The translations under genes and the position numbers were made by a program. From NCBI RefSeq assembly GCF_900142175.1, contig NZ_FQZX01000002.1:725317-789316 (forward strand): a stretch of 64,000 nucleotides of DNA. The letters are read 5' to 3'. Of this stretch, positions 8,202-15,476 are shown piece by piece. Within the stretch, counting starts at the first letter, position 1. Each line of letters begins with the position of its first letter. Source of the DNA: Maribacter aquivivus. GTDB lineage: Bacteria > Bacteroidota > Bacteroidia > Flavobacteriales > Flavobacteriaceae. The notes beneath the pieces are model-generated. The model searched no databases and was not told the origin of the DNA. It saw nothing but the letters and a program-made list of their open reading frames with translations.

Positions 8202-9752
8202 ATGGTCAGAAATGTACAATTGCGGTTAACATTAAAGGAAGAAGGCACACCTAACGGATTAGAAATTCGTGCAGCAAAATACTTAGGACTCGAAGATGGA
8301 ACCTTTAAAATTAGAGTACTTCGAAAGTCTATTGATGCTCGTAAGCCTAAAATTTTCTTTAATTACAAACTGGCAATTTATATTAATGAACCTGCCCCTA
8401 GCGATGCCCTTAACTTTAAATACAAAGATGTCTCGAACGCAAAAGCAATACATATTGTAGGTTTCGGACCTGCCGGTATGTGGGCTGCATTACGTTGTTT
8501 AGAAATGGGTTACAAACCTATTGTTCTTGAACGAGGTAATAATGTAAAGGATCGTAGACGAGATTTAAAAGCCATCAACCAAGATCATCAGGTAAACCCT
8601 GAAAGTAATTATTGCTTTGGTGAAGGTGGTGCCGGTACGTATTCTGATGGAAAATTATATACTCGTAGCCTTAAACGTGGCGATGTGCGTCGCATATTTG
8701 AAAGTCTAGTTTTCCATGGTGCTACAGACCAAATTTTGGTAGATGCCCATCCGCATATTGGGACAAATAAACTTCCGAAAATTGTTCAGAATATTCGTGA
8801 AGTAATTCAGCATCACGGTGGTGAAATTCATTTCAATACCAAAGTGACAGATTTCGTTATAAAAGATAACACGCTAAAAGCAATTGTTTTAAATGAGAAA
8901 GATGAAATGGCTGTTGAACGTGTAATCCTAGCAACGGGACATTCAGCTCGCGATATTTTCGATTTACTTCACAAAAAGGACATTGCACTTGAAGCAAAGT
9001 CATTTGCAATGGGTGTACGTGTAGAACATCCGCAACATATTATAGATAGTATTCAATACCATTGTTCTGGTGACCGTAGCGAATTGTTACCTGCGGCTTC
9101 TTATAGTTTGGTAGAACAAGTGAAAGACCGTGGCGTGTATTCATTCTGCATGTGTCCTGGCGGATTCATAGTTCCTGCTGCAACTGCACCTGGTGAGGTT
9201 GTAGTGAACGGAATGTCTCCGTCTAAACGAAATAACCTGTATGCAAATTCCGGAATCGTGGTTGAAATAAATGTGGATAAGGATATTCCTAAATACGAGA
9301 AATTTGGAGCATTAAAAGGATTAGAATATCAGAAGGCTTTAGAGCGACTGGCTTTTACCTCTGGTGGAAGAACACAAACCGCTCCCGCCCAACGATTAAC
9401 TGATTTTGTAGATGGAAACCTTTCTGTAGACCTCAACCCCACTTCATACCAACCGGGACTCAACTCCGCTCCCCTTCACTCCTTATTACCCAAGCTAATT
9501 GGTGGTAGATTACGTCAAGGCTTTAAAGCATTCGGTGATAAGATGCATGGGTATTACACAGCTGAGGCAAATATTGTGGGTGTAGAATCTAGAACTTCAT
9601 CACCGGTGAGCATACCTAGAAATGAAAAATTAGAACACCCTGTTATAAAAGGTCTTTTTCCATGTGGTGAAGGTGGCGGTTATGCTGGTGGTATCGTTTC
9701 TGCTGCTATGGACGGTGAACGCTGTGCAGAAGCTGCGATGGCGGGACTTTAA
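8202..9752 (+). CDS. FAD-dependent dehydrogenase (COG2509-type)
   Basis: A 516-residue flavoprotein. An 85-residue N-terminal domain precedes a Rossmann nucleotide-binding motif (IVGFGPAGMWAAL, around residue 85) that ends in the acidic residue of VLERG. Further conserved blocks include CFGEGGAGTYSDGKLYTR and a C-terminal FPCGEGGGYAGGIVSAAMDG, which closes the FAD site. This is the widespread COG2509 family of uncharacterised FAD dehydrogenases. The electron acceptor is unknown. A TAnnTTTG-like sequence (TAATTTTG, 8190-8197) ends only 4 bp before the ATG; see the rejected list. Confidence 0.85.
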   Translation: MVRNVQLRLTLKEEGTPNGLEIRAAKYLGLEDGTFKIRVLRKSIDARKPKIFFNYKLAIYINEPAPSDALNFKYKDVSNAKAIHIVGFGPAGMWAALRCLEMGYKPIVLERGNNVKDRRRDLKAINQDHQVNPESNYCFGEGGAGTYSDGKLYTRSLKRGDVRRIFESLVFHGATDQILVDAHPHIGTNKLPKIVQNIREVIQHHGGEIHFNTKVTDFVIKDNTLKAIVLNEKDEMAVERVILATGHSARDIFDLLHKKDIALEAKSFAMGVRVEHPQHIIDSIQYHCSGDRSELLPAASYSLVEQVKDRGVYSFCMCPGGFIVPAATAPGEVVVNGMSPSKRNNLYANSGIVVEINVDKDIPKYEKFGALKGLEYQKALERLAFTSGGRTQTAPAQRLTDFVDGNLSVDLNPTSYQPGLNSAPLHSLLPKLIGGRLRQGFKAFGDKMHGYYTAEANIVGVESRTSSPVSIPRNEKLEHPVIKGLFPCGEGGGYAGGIVSAAMDGERCAEAAMAGL

Positions 9753-9947
9753 TTGGTTGTTGGAAAATAAAAATTTTGCTTAGCTAAATTGTTATTGCCA
9801 GTAGTCTTTCCTCTCTATTCTATTTTCTCTTTTCCACTTTGTACTTTGTACCTAATACTTAGTACTTAATACTGTAAATTGTAACTGGTAACCGAACACT
9901 GAACATTGAAAACTGGAAACCGAACACTGAACACTGAACACTGAAAC
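9753..9947. repeat. Low-complexity intergenic repeat, copy 1
   Basis: No gene fits here. The segment starts with a block resembling TTGCTTAGCTAAATTGTTATT and a pyrimidine-rich stretch with CTTTCCTCT. It continues with repeated GTACTTTGTACC, TAGTACTTAATACTG and GAACACTGAAC words. The same order of blocks, diverged, recurs at about 10430-10615 on the other side of the small gene. Confidence 0.6.
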
Positions 9948-10184
9948 TTAAGCCATCTTAGGCTTGTTAGCTTTAGTTAAGAAATTCAAATCTCTTTTGA
10001 TTCTAGAATTTTTAAATTTGTATAATCTAGCTACTTCCGTTTTTGCTTCTACGTTTAACTCGTAAGTAGTTTCAGTAACGATGGTCATCTCAATAGTTTC
10101 AACCTTTACTTCTTCAGTAGTGTTTTGTGCTTGAGCAGTGAAGCTTAAAAAGATAATGAAGATAGTTGCTATTATTGTTTTCAT
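9948..10184 (-). CDS. Small exported hypothetical protein
   Basis: A 78-residue protein with a good Sec signal peptide (MKTIIATIFIIFLSFTAQAQ, cleavage after AQA around residue 19). The mature part is about 58 residues, rich in Thr, Glu and Val (VETIEMTIVTETTYELNVEA), with a basic C-terminal half (KFKNSRIKRDLNFLTKANKPK). I do not recognise a family. The acidic-to-basic layout suggests a small secreted or periplasmic protein. It is isolated between two copies of an intergenic repeat and has no operon partner. Confidence 0.6.
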   Translation of the reverse strand: MKTIIATIFIIFLSFTAQAQNTTEEVKVETIEMTIVTETTYELNVEAKTEVARLYKFKNSRIKRDLNFLTKANKPKMA

Positions 10185-10429
10185 GACTTGCGTTTGTTAC
10201 AATAATAGAACGCCGCAGACCTTCTTTTACTAGGTGGTGAATCGCTGAAAAACCCCTTATACTCGTTACTTGACACAAGTTCGGGTAAAGTGTAAAATCA
10301 TATCGATAAACGACACACCTCCCAAAATCACCTTACCGATAATTAATGTCGTTAACCGACAAACGAAGTTTTAAATACAAGAATTAAATACAAGTTCAAA
10401 CTCAAAAATCAAATTCAAGTTCAAAATGA

Positions 10430-10615
10430 GTTGTTCGTTGTTAGAAAATTTAGCTTTGCTAAATTTTAATTACCAAAAGTCTTTCCTCTTTCCTCTTGTT
10501 CTACTTTCAACTTCGTACCTCCCACTTTGTACTTAATACTATCTACCTGATACCTCCAACATATTACTCTGTACTTAAGACTTATTACTTTATACTTAAC
10601 CACCCCTTACCACTA
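10430..10615. repeat. Low-complexity intergenic repeat, copy 2
   Basis: A diverged second copy of the 9753-9947 block. It has GAAAATTTAGCTTTGCTAAA, an AAAGTCTTTCCTCT stretch, and then repeated CACTTTGTACTTAATACT, CTGTACTTAAGACTT and TTTATACTTAACC words. The remaining sequence from 10185 to 10429, upstream of the small exported protein, holds no gene. It contains the scattered words CGATAAACGAC and GTCGTTAACCGAC and AT-rich ATACAAGTTCAAA repeats, of no recognised function. Confidence 0.6.
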
Positions 10616-10639
10616 TATTATTTCTTCCACATTAAAGCG

Positions 10640-10647
10640 TACCTTTG
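10640..10647 (+). promoter_or_regulatory. Bacteroidota -7 promoter element
   Basis: TACCTTTG matches the phylum -7 consensus TAnnTTTG exactly. It lies 18 bp before the helicase ATG at 10666, leaving room for a short leader. No clear TTG -33 element is seen at the usual distance. Confidence 0.55.
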
Positions 10648-10665
10648 CAACTTATTAAAATTTTT

Positions 10666-11961
10666 ATGACATTTAAAGAACTCGGCCTAGCCGAACCAAT
10701 CCTAAAGGCCTTAGAAGCCGAAGGTTATACTCACCCTACTCCAATTCAAGAACAATCTATTCCAATATTACTTAAAGGCAAAGATCTTTTAGGTGTTGCA
10801 CAAACAGGTACTGGTAAGACAGCAGCTTTTGGTATTCCTATACTTCATCAATTGTATGAAGGTATTAGCTTAAGCCAATCTAAACGTAAGGTAAAAGCTT
10901 TAGTAGTTACGCCTACACGTGAGCTTGCTATACAAATTGGTGAAAGCTTTACCGCTTACGGTAAATATACGGGCCTACGTAACACTGTTATTTTTGGCGG
11001 TGTAAAACAAGGTAAACAAGTAAATGCACTTAAAGCCGGCGTTGATATTTTAATTGCTACTCCCGGGCGTTTATTAGATTTAATGAACCAAGGTTTTATT
11101 TCTTTTAGAGATTTAGAACATGTTGTTTTAGATGAAGCCGACCAAATGCTTGATATGGGTTTCATTCACGATATTAAAAAAATCATAGCAAAATTACCTC
11201 CTAAAAGACAATCGCTATTCTTTTCGGCTACTATGCCAAAAGATATTGTTGTGCTATCTAGAAAAATGTTAGGTGATTTTGAACGTGTTACTATTAAACC
11301 TGAACAAGCTACTGCAGAGAAGGTTGAGCAAGGTGTTTATTTTGTGAGTAAAGCAAATAAACCTAAACTTCTTATTCACCTTATTAATGAAAATCCTGAA
11401 AATACACTAATCGTATTCTCAAGAACCAAGCATGGCGCTAACAAGATTGTAAAAAAATTAGACCAGGCCGGTATCCGTTCTGCTGCAATACATGGTAACA
11501 AATCACAAACGGCAAGGCAAAAAGCTTTGGGTAGTTTTAAAGATGGCTCATTGAAAGTATTGGTTGCTACCGATATTGCTGCAAGAGGTATTGATGTTGA
11601 AGATTTATCGTTAGTGGTAAATTACGATTTACCTAATGTCTCTGAAACCTATGTTCACCGTATTGGTAGAACAGGACGCGCAAACGCAAGCGGAATCGCA
11701 ATTTCTTTCTGTGATAAAGAAGAAAGAGCATACTTGCGCGATATAGAAAAGCTCATAAAGCAACCTGTACCACGTATGCCACAACATCAGTTTACAGATG
11801 AAGATGGTGAAGAAGAGAAAGACGACAGGCCTGCAAGAACTCCTAGAGGTCCAGGAAAATCAGGAAATAAAAATAGACCTGGTGGTAACAACTTTCGAGG
11901 AAAGAACAATAGAAATACCAGTAAACCTAAAAAAAGAAATGACTCTAACAGAAGCGAATAG
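10666..11961 (+). CDS. DEAD-box ATP-dependent RNA helicase (RhlE-like)
   Basis: A 431-residue helicase with all core motifs: Q motif (PTPIQEQSIP), motif I (AQTGTGKTAAFG, Lys51), PTRELA, TPGR, DEAD (VVLDEADQMLDMGF), SAT, ARGID and HRIGRTGR. A basic, Gly/Arg/Asn-rich tail after about residue 365 (PGKSGNKNRPGG, FRGKNNRN) is typical of RhlE-type helicases and should bind RNA non-specifically. The ATG at 10666 is chosen over an upstream TTG at 10645 because that TTG lies inside the -7 promoter element. Likely roles are RNA remodelling in ribosome assembly or cold adaptation, by family. A hairpin overlaps its stop codon. Confidence 0.92.
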   Translation: MTFKELGLAEPILKALEAEGYTHPTPIQEQSIPILLKGKDLLGVAQTGTGKTAAFGIPILHQLYEGISLSQSKRKVKALVVTPTRELAIQIGESFTAYGKYTGLRNTVIFGGVKQGKQVNALKAGVDILIATPGRLLDLMNQGFISFRDLEHVVLDEADQMLDMGFIHDIKKIIAKLPPKRQSLFFSATMPKDIVVLSRKMLGDFERVTIKPEQATAEKVEQGVYFVSKANKPKLLIHLINENPENTLIVFSRTKHGANKIVKKLDQAGIRSAAIHGNKSQTARQKALGSFKDGSLKVLVATDIAARGIDVEDLSLVVNYDLPNVSETYVHRIGRTGRANASGIAISFCDKEERAYLRDIEKLIKQPVPRMPQHQFTDEDGEEEKDDRPARTPRGPGKSGNKNRPGGNNFRGKNNRNTSKPKKRNDSNRSE

Positions 11962-11971
11962 CTTCTGTTAG
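11945..11971 (+). terminator. Hairpin overlapping the helicase stop codon
   Basis: A perfect 11-bp stem (CTAACAGAAGC and complement) with the 5-nt loop GAATA, followed by AACTTTATTT. The stop codon TAG of the helicase gene falls at the loop/stem junction. The T-run is weak, so it may attenuate rather than fully end transcription into the next gene. Confidence 0.6.
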
Positions 11972-11999
11972 AACTTTATTTATACCAACACATCACCTT

Positions 12000-12692
12000 A
12001 TGAAAAAGCAAATGGTTATTTATGGTAGCGGTCGTCATACCGTACCATTCTTAAATTATATCGCTAAAGCTACAGGTAAAGAAAAACCAAATATGTGTTT
12101 TATACCCACCGCCAGCGGTGAAGATGAACAGTATATTGCGTCTTTCTATGATGTGTGCTCTCAAATAGATGTTACTCCGCATGTATTATCTGTCTGGATC
12201 AACTCTTATGACCAAAAAGAATCGTTCGAGGAGATTATCTCTCGTATGGATGCTATTATAGTTGGCGGCGGAAACACCTTAAACATGCTTGCCATTTGGA
12301 AAGCGCAAGGCATTGATATTGCTCTTAAAAACGCTTATGATAACGGCGTAGTTATGGGTGGCGGTAGCGCAGGTTCTTTATGTTGGTTTAATGGCGGAAC
12401 TACAGATTCTAGACCTAAGGAATTAAGTATTGTTGGCGGTATGGCTTTTATTGACAAAAGTCACTGTCCGCATTACAATTCTGAAACTTCACGTAGACCT
12501 CTTTTTTTTGAAAATATTAAAACAGGCAAACTTTCTAATGGTTACGCTTGTGATGACCGTTCTGCTATTCATTTTATTGATGATGAAGTACATACTTCTG
12601 TTTCTTTGAATGAAGAAAACCACTCTTATTACGTGTATTTAAAAGATGGTGAAATTGTTGAGGAATTGATACAGAGTACTATTATTTCGTAG
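12000..12692 (+). CDS. Peptidase E-like serine peptidase (family S51)
   Basis: A 230-residue protein of the class I glutamine amidotransferase-like fold. The nucleophile elbow is GGGSAGSLCW with Ser123 at the position used by S51 peptidases. A GGGNTLNML block precedes it, and HCPHYNSE near residue 155 contains the expected histidines. Family members are cytoplasmic dipeptidase E enzymes cleaving Asp-X dipeptides, or cyanophycinase-like enzymes. It lies 38 bp after the helicase stop, past the hairpin. Catalysis is supported by the retained Ser and His; the substrate is inferred. Confidence 0.82.
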   Translation: MKKQMVIYGSGRHTVPFLNYIAKATGKEKPNMCFIPTASGEDEQYIASFYDVCSQIDVTPHVLSVWINSYDQKESFEEIISRMDAIIVGGGNTLNMLAIWKAQGIDIALKNAYDNGVVMGGGSAGSLCWFNGGTTDSRPKELSIVGGMAFIDKSHCPHYNSETSRRPLFFENIKTGKLSNGYACDDRSAIHFIDDEVHTSVSLNEENHSYYVYLKDGEIVEELIQSTIIS

Positions 12693-12975
12693 GTTCTATC
12701 TAAAGTATTCCTAATTAATTTTTATATACTAGTTTCTTTATTGAGAAATCTAGTTCATCATCCTTATCCAAATTATAAGTAAAACACTTTAAAAGTATAA
12801 GTTATTTATGTACTTTAAGGGTGTAAAATTCCCCTTTATTTTTCTGATTCACCCATATGTTGCTAATCTCCCCCAGATTTGCAGCCTTATTTATTTTGTG
12901 TTTAATTCAAAAATTAAATACAAATATGAAATTGTAATCAGGACATTTTTTTTCAAACTAACCACCAATTAGTAA

Positions 12976-13326
12976 ATGAAACTAGCTGTAAAAAGGGACA
13001 AAAAAATCGTTGAAATTTATACCAATTGGTCACATGGTTATTTAAATGTCTACGTAAAAACCAATACTCCTTTTTTTAATTATGACTCTTGTTTTAACGG
13101 TACTTCCGTGAATGAGGCGTTTTTAATTTGTTCTTCTACCTCTAATTTCTTTACCACCATTTTTGAACCAAATTCAACCTCAGAATCTATAATTCTAAGA
13201 ACCAATTTTGACTTGAGAATGAGCTATGGCATTGTAACCAAAGGACATGGTGGAGAATTACATCTAAATAGCGCTGAAAATGAAGGAAGTGTGTTTACAG
13301 TAACATTACCAACTAACAACTTATGA
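12976..13326 (+). pseudogene. Remnant of a third histidine kinase (C-terminal ATPase end)
   Basis: A 116-residue open frame whose last 50 or so residues clearly resemble the end of the two downstream kinases. FFTT is followed, after a garbled stretch, by MSYGIVTKGHGGELHL, against MSYDIVTKGHGGEL in the first kinase. The glycine box GTGLGLS that closes over ATP is missing, replaced by an unrelated Asn/Ser-rich segment. No His-phosphorylation domain or sensor is present, so it cannot work as a kinase. It still overlaps the next kinase start by 4 bp (ATGA), as a former operon member would. The first 60 residues match nothing I know. The 283 bp upstream (12693-12975) hold no visible gene. Confidence 0.65.
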
Positions 13327-15476
13327 AACACATATTATATATTTTTGGATTTCTACTTCCGTTGACACTATTAAGTCAAGAAGACAAAGTGTTAGTCATT
13401 ACAGATACTACTGTGGCTGATAAATGGATGATTCTTGGTGACGATTGGCGTTATCAAAAAGGAGATAATAAATTATGGGCAAATCCAGAATTTGATGATT
13501 CTACCTGGAATGAATTCTCTAGTAGTAACTTAAATCTGCTTGATGGAAAAAACGTAATTGCAGATAGAGGTGAGATTGTATGGTTGCGTAAACGTATTAT
13601 GGCAGACCAGTCGTTAAATGATGCTCTAGTTTTAAATATTTATCAAGAAGGAGCTTCAGAAATTTATTTAGATGGCAAACTAATTCACCAATTGGGCAAT
13701 GTAAGCTCTAATAAGGATGAAGTTATCTACCATAATCCATTTAGTCAAGTGCTTCATTTACCTTTAGAGATAGGCAAGGAACAAATTTTAGCTGTACGTT
13801 TTGTCAATGCCCAATTCAAATACCCTATCTACTACCATCATAACGGACTAATTAGAATTTTTATATCGTCTTTGCGTAATGCCAATTCAACTGATGTGGT
13901 AAAAAATAGACGTGTAGCTTTTTTTAAACAATATGTCAATAATTATAATATCTCACTTGGTCTTGCTATTCTAATGTTTATTATTTTCCTATCGTTTTTT
14001 ATTTTCTTCCCTAAGGAGAGAATTAACGGTTATTTTGCTGCCTCTTTATTATTCTTAATTCTATTTAACCTAGGAGTATTGTCATTCTATCCTAACACTG
14101 GTACTTATTTTTGGCTAACGTTTTATTTTGACACTTGCATTCTTATTTCAAGCCTTATCCTTTTATTCTGTTTTTATAAAATTTTAGAACAGCCTATAGA
14201 CCTTGTTTTTAAAGCTATTAGTTTTTTATGTTTTTTAACTATAGGTTGTTACTTTTTATATAACCCTGACGAGTTGGGGCCAATCTGGTCAATTTTCTTT
14301 TATGCTGCTATTATACGTTTAAGTTTAAAATCTTGGAATAAAAATAAAGTTGCCAGCTTTTTATTTTTAAGTTCTAGTTGTATTAACCTTGTCTTTTGGA
14401 TTTTAATGTTATGTCTTTATATGGGTTTAGTAGAGCAGCGCATAGAGAAATTTATTCCTTTTGCTTTTATGCTCGCCAATGTTGTTTTAGCGATATATCT
14501 AGGTTACGCATTTGGAAGGCGCAGTCAAGATCTAAGATTAAATTTAGAACGTGTTCAAAAATTATCTAAAGAAAAAGAATCCATTTTATCCCAACAAAAA
14601 AATACTTTAGAGCAAAAAGTAAAGGAGCGTACAGCAGCACTTAACAAATCTTTAGAGGATTTAAAAGCCACCCAATCGCAATTAATACAATCTGAGAAAA
14701 TGGCTTCACTCGGAGAGTTAACTGCTGGTATTGCCCATGAAATTCAAAATCCATTAAATTTCGTCAATAATTTCTCTGAGGTAAGCAACGAACTTGTTGA
14801 TGAAATGAACGAGGAATTGGATAAAGGAGATCTTGAAGAAGTGAAGGCTATTTCATTGGATATCAAACAAAACCTAGAAAAAATTAACCATCACGGTAAA
14901 CGCGCAGACAATATTGTAAAAGGTATGTTACAACACAGTCGCAGTAGCAGTGATACCAAAGAACCAACGGATATTAATGCCCTTGCAGATGAATATTTAA
15001 GACTTGCATACCACGGATTACGGGCAAAAGACAAAAGTTTTAATGCCGAACTCATTACCGATTTTGATGCGAATATTGGAAAAGTAAACATTGTACCACA
15101 AGATATAGGTAGAGTAATATTGAACTTAATTACCAATGCTTTTTATGCGGTAAAAGAGAAATCAAAATCTGACATCGAAGGCTATAAACCTACCGTGAAA
15201 ATTACATCAAAGCGAACTCCCCTCCTTGGAGAGGCTGTGGGTGGGTTTAAGGGTGTACAAATATCTATTTCCGATAACGGTAACGGCATTCCAAAGAAGA
15301 TTTTAGATAAAATATTTCAACCTTTTTTCACCACCAAACCCACAGGGCAAGGTACCGGCCTGGGCTTAAGTATGAGTTATGATATTGTGACAAAAGGACA
15401 TGGTGGAGAATTACAAGTAAAAACTAAAGAAGGTAAAGGCACAACGTTCATAATTAACTTAAAAATCAATGATTAG
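13323..15476 (+). CDS. 7TM sensor histidine kinase (first of a tandem pair)
   Basis: A 717-residue membrane kinase. Signal peptide (1-18); extracytoplasmic jelly-roll-like domain (about 19-200, similar to the sugar-binding fold of GH2 enzymes, with SEIYLDGKLIHQLG); about seven membrane helices (205-400, 7TMR-DISM style); coiled coil (410-460); HisKA domain with phosphoacceptor His472 in GIAHEIQNPLNF; then HATPase with N box (NLITNAFYAV), DNGNGIP and GTGLGLSMS. It should autophosphorylate in response to an extracellular ligand. It overlaps the second kinase by 8 bp. Oddly, about 14 extra residues just before the DNGNG box are encoded by a copy of a palindromic repeat (15217-15255). Confidence 0.88.
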   Translation: MKHILYIFGFLLPLTLLSQEDKVLVITDTTVADKWMILGDDWRYQKGDNKLWANPEFDDSTWNEFSSSNLNLLDGKNVIADRGEIVWLRKRIMADQSLNDALVLNIYQEGASEIYLDGKLIHQLGNVSSNKDEVIYHNPFSQVLHLPLEIGKEQILAVRFVNAQFKYPIYYHHNGLIRIFISSLRNANSTDVVKNRRVAFFKQYVNNYNISLGLAILMFIIFLSFFIFFPKERINGYFAASLLFLILFNLGVLSFYPNTGTYFWLTFYFDTCILISSLILLFCFYKILEQPIDLVFKAISFLCFLTIGCYFLYNPDELGPIWSIFFYAAIIRLSLKSWNKNKVASFLFLSSSCINLVFWILMLCLYMGLVEQRIEKFIPFAFMLANVVLAIYLGYAFGRRSQDLRLNLERVQKLSKEKESILSQQKNTLEQKVKERTAALNKSLEDLKATQSQLIQSEKMASLGELTAGIAHEIQNPLNFVNNFSEVSNELVDEMNEELDKGDLEEVKAISLDIKQNLEKINHHGKRADNIVKGMLQHSRSSSDTKEPTDINALADEYLRLAYHGLRAKDKSFNAELITDFDANIGKVNIVPQDIGRVILNLITNAFYAVKEKSKSDIEGYKPTVKITSKRTPLLGEAVGGFKGVQISISDNGNGIPKKILDKIFQPFFTTKPTGQGTGLGLSMSYDIVTKGHGGELQVKTKEGKGTTFIINLKIND
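15217..15255 (+). repeat. Palindromic repeat inside the kinase reading frame
   Basis: CTCCCCTCCTTGGAGAGG is followed by a GGGTGGG and TTTAAGGGTG stretch. This closely matches the end module of the repeats at 20168-20196 (CCCCTCCTTGGAGGGG, then AAGGGGTGGGT). It is translated in frame as part of TPLLGEAVGGFKG, a segment absent from the paralogous kinase at the same place. Confidence 0.7.

Noticed and set aside
12976..13180. Functional small protein encoded by the first part of the kinase remnant
   Set aside because: No signal peptide, domain or repeat is visible, and its only recognisable part is the decayed ATPase end.
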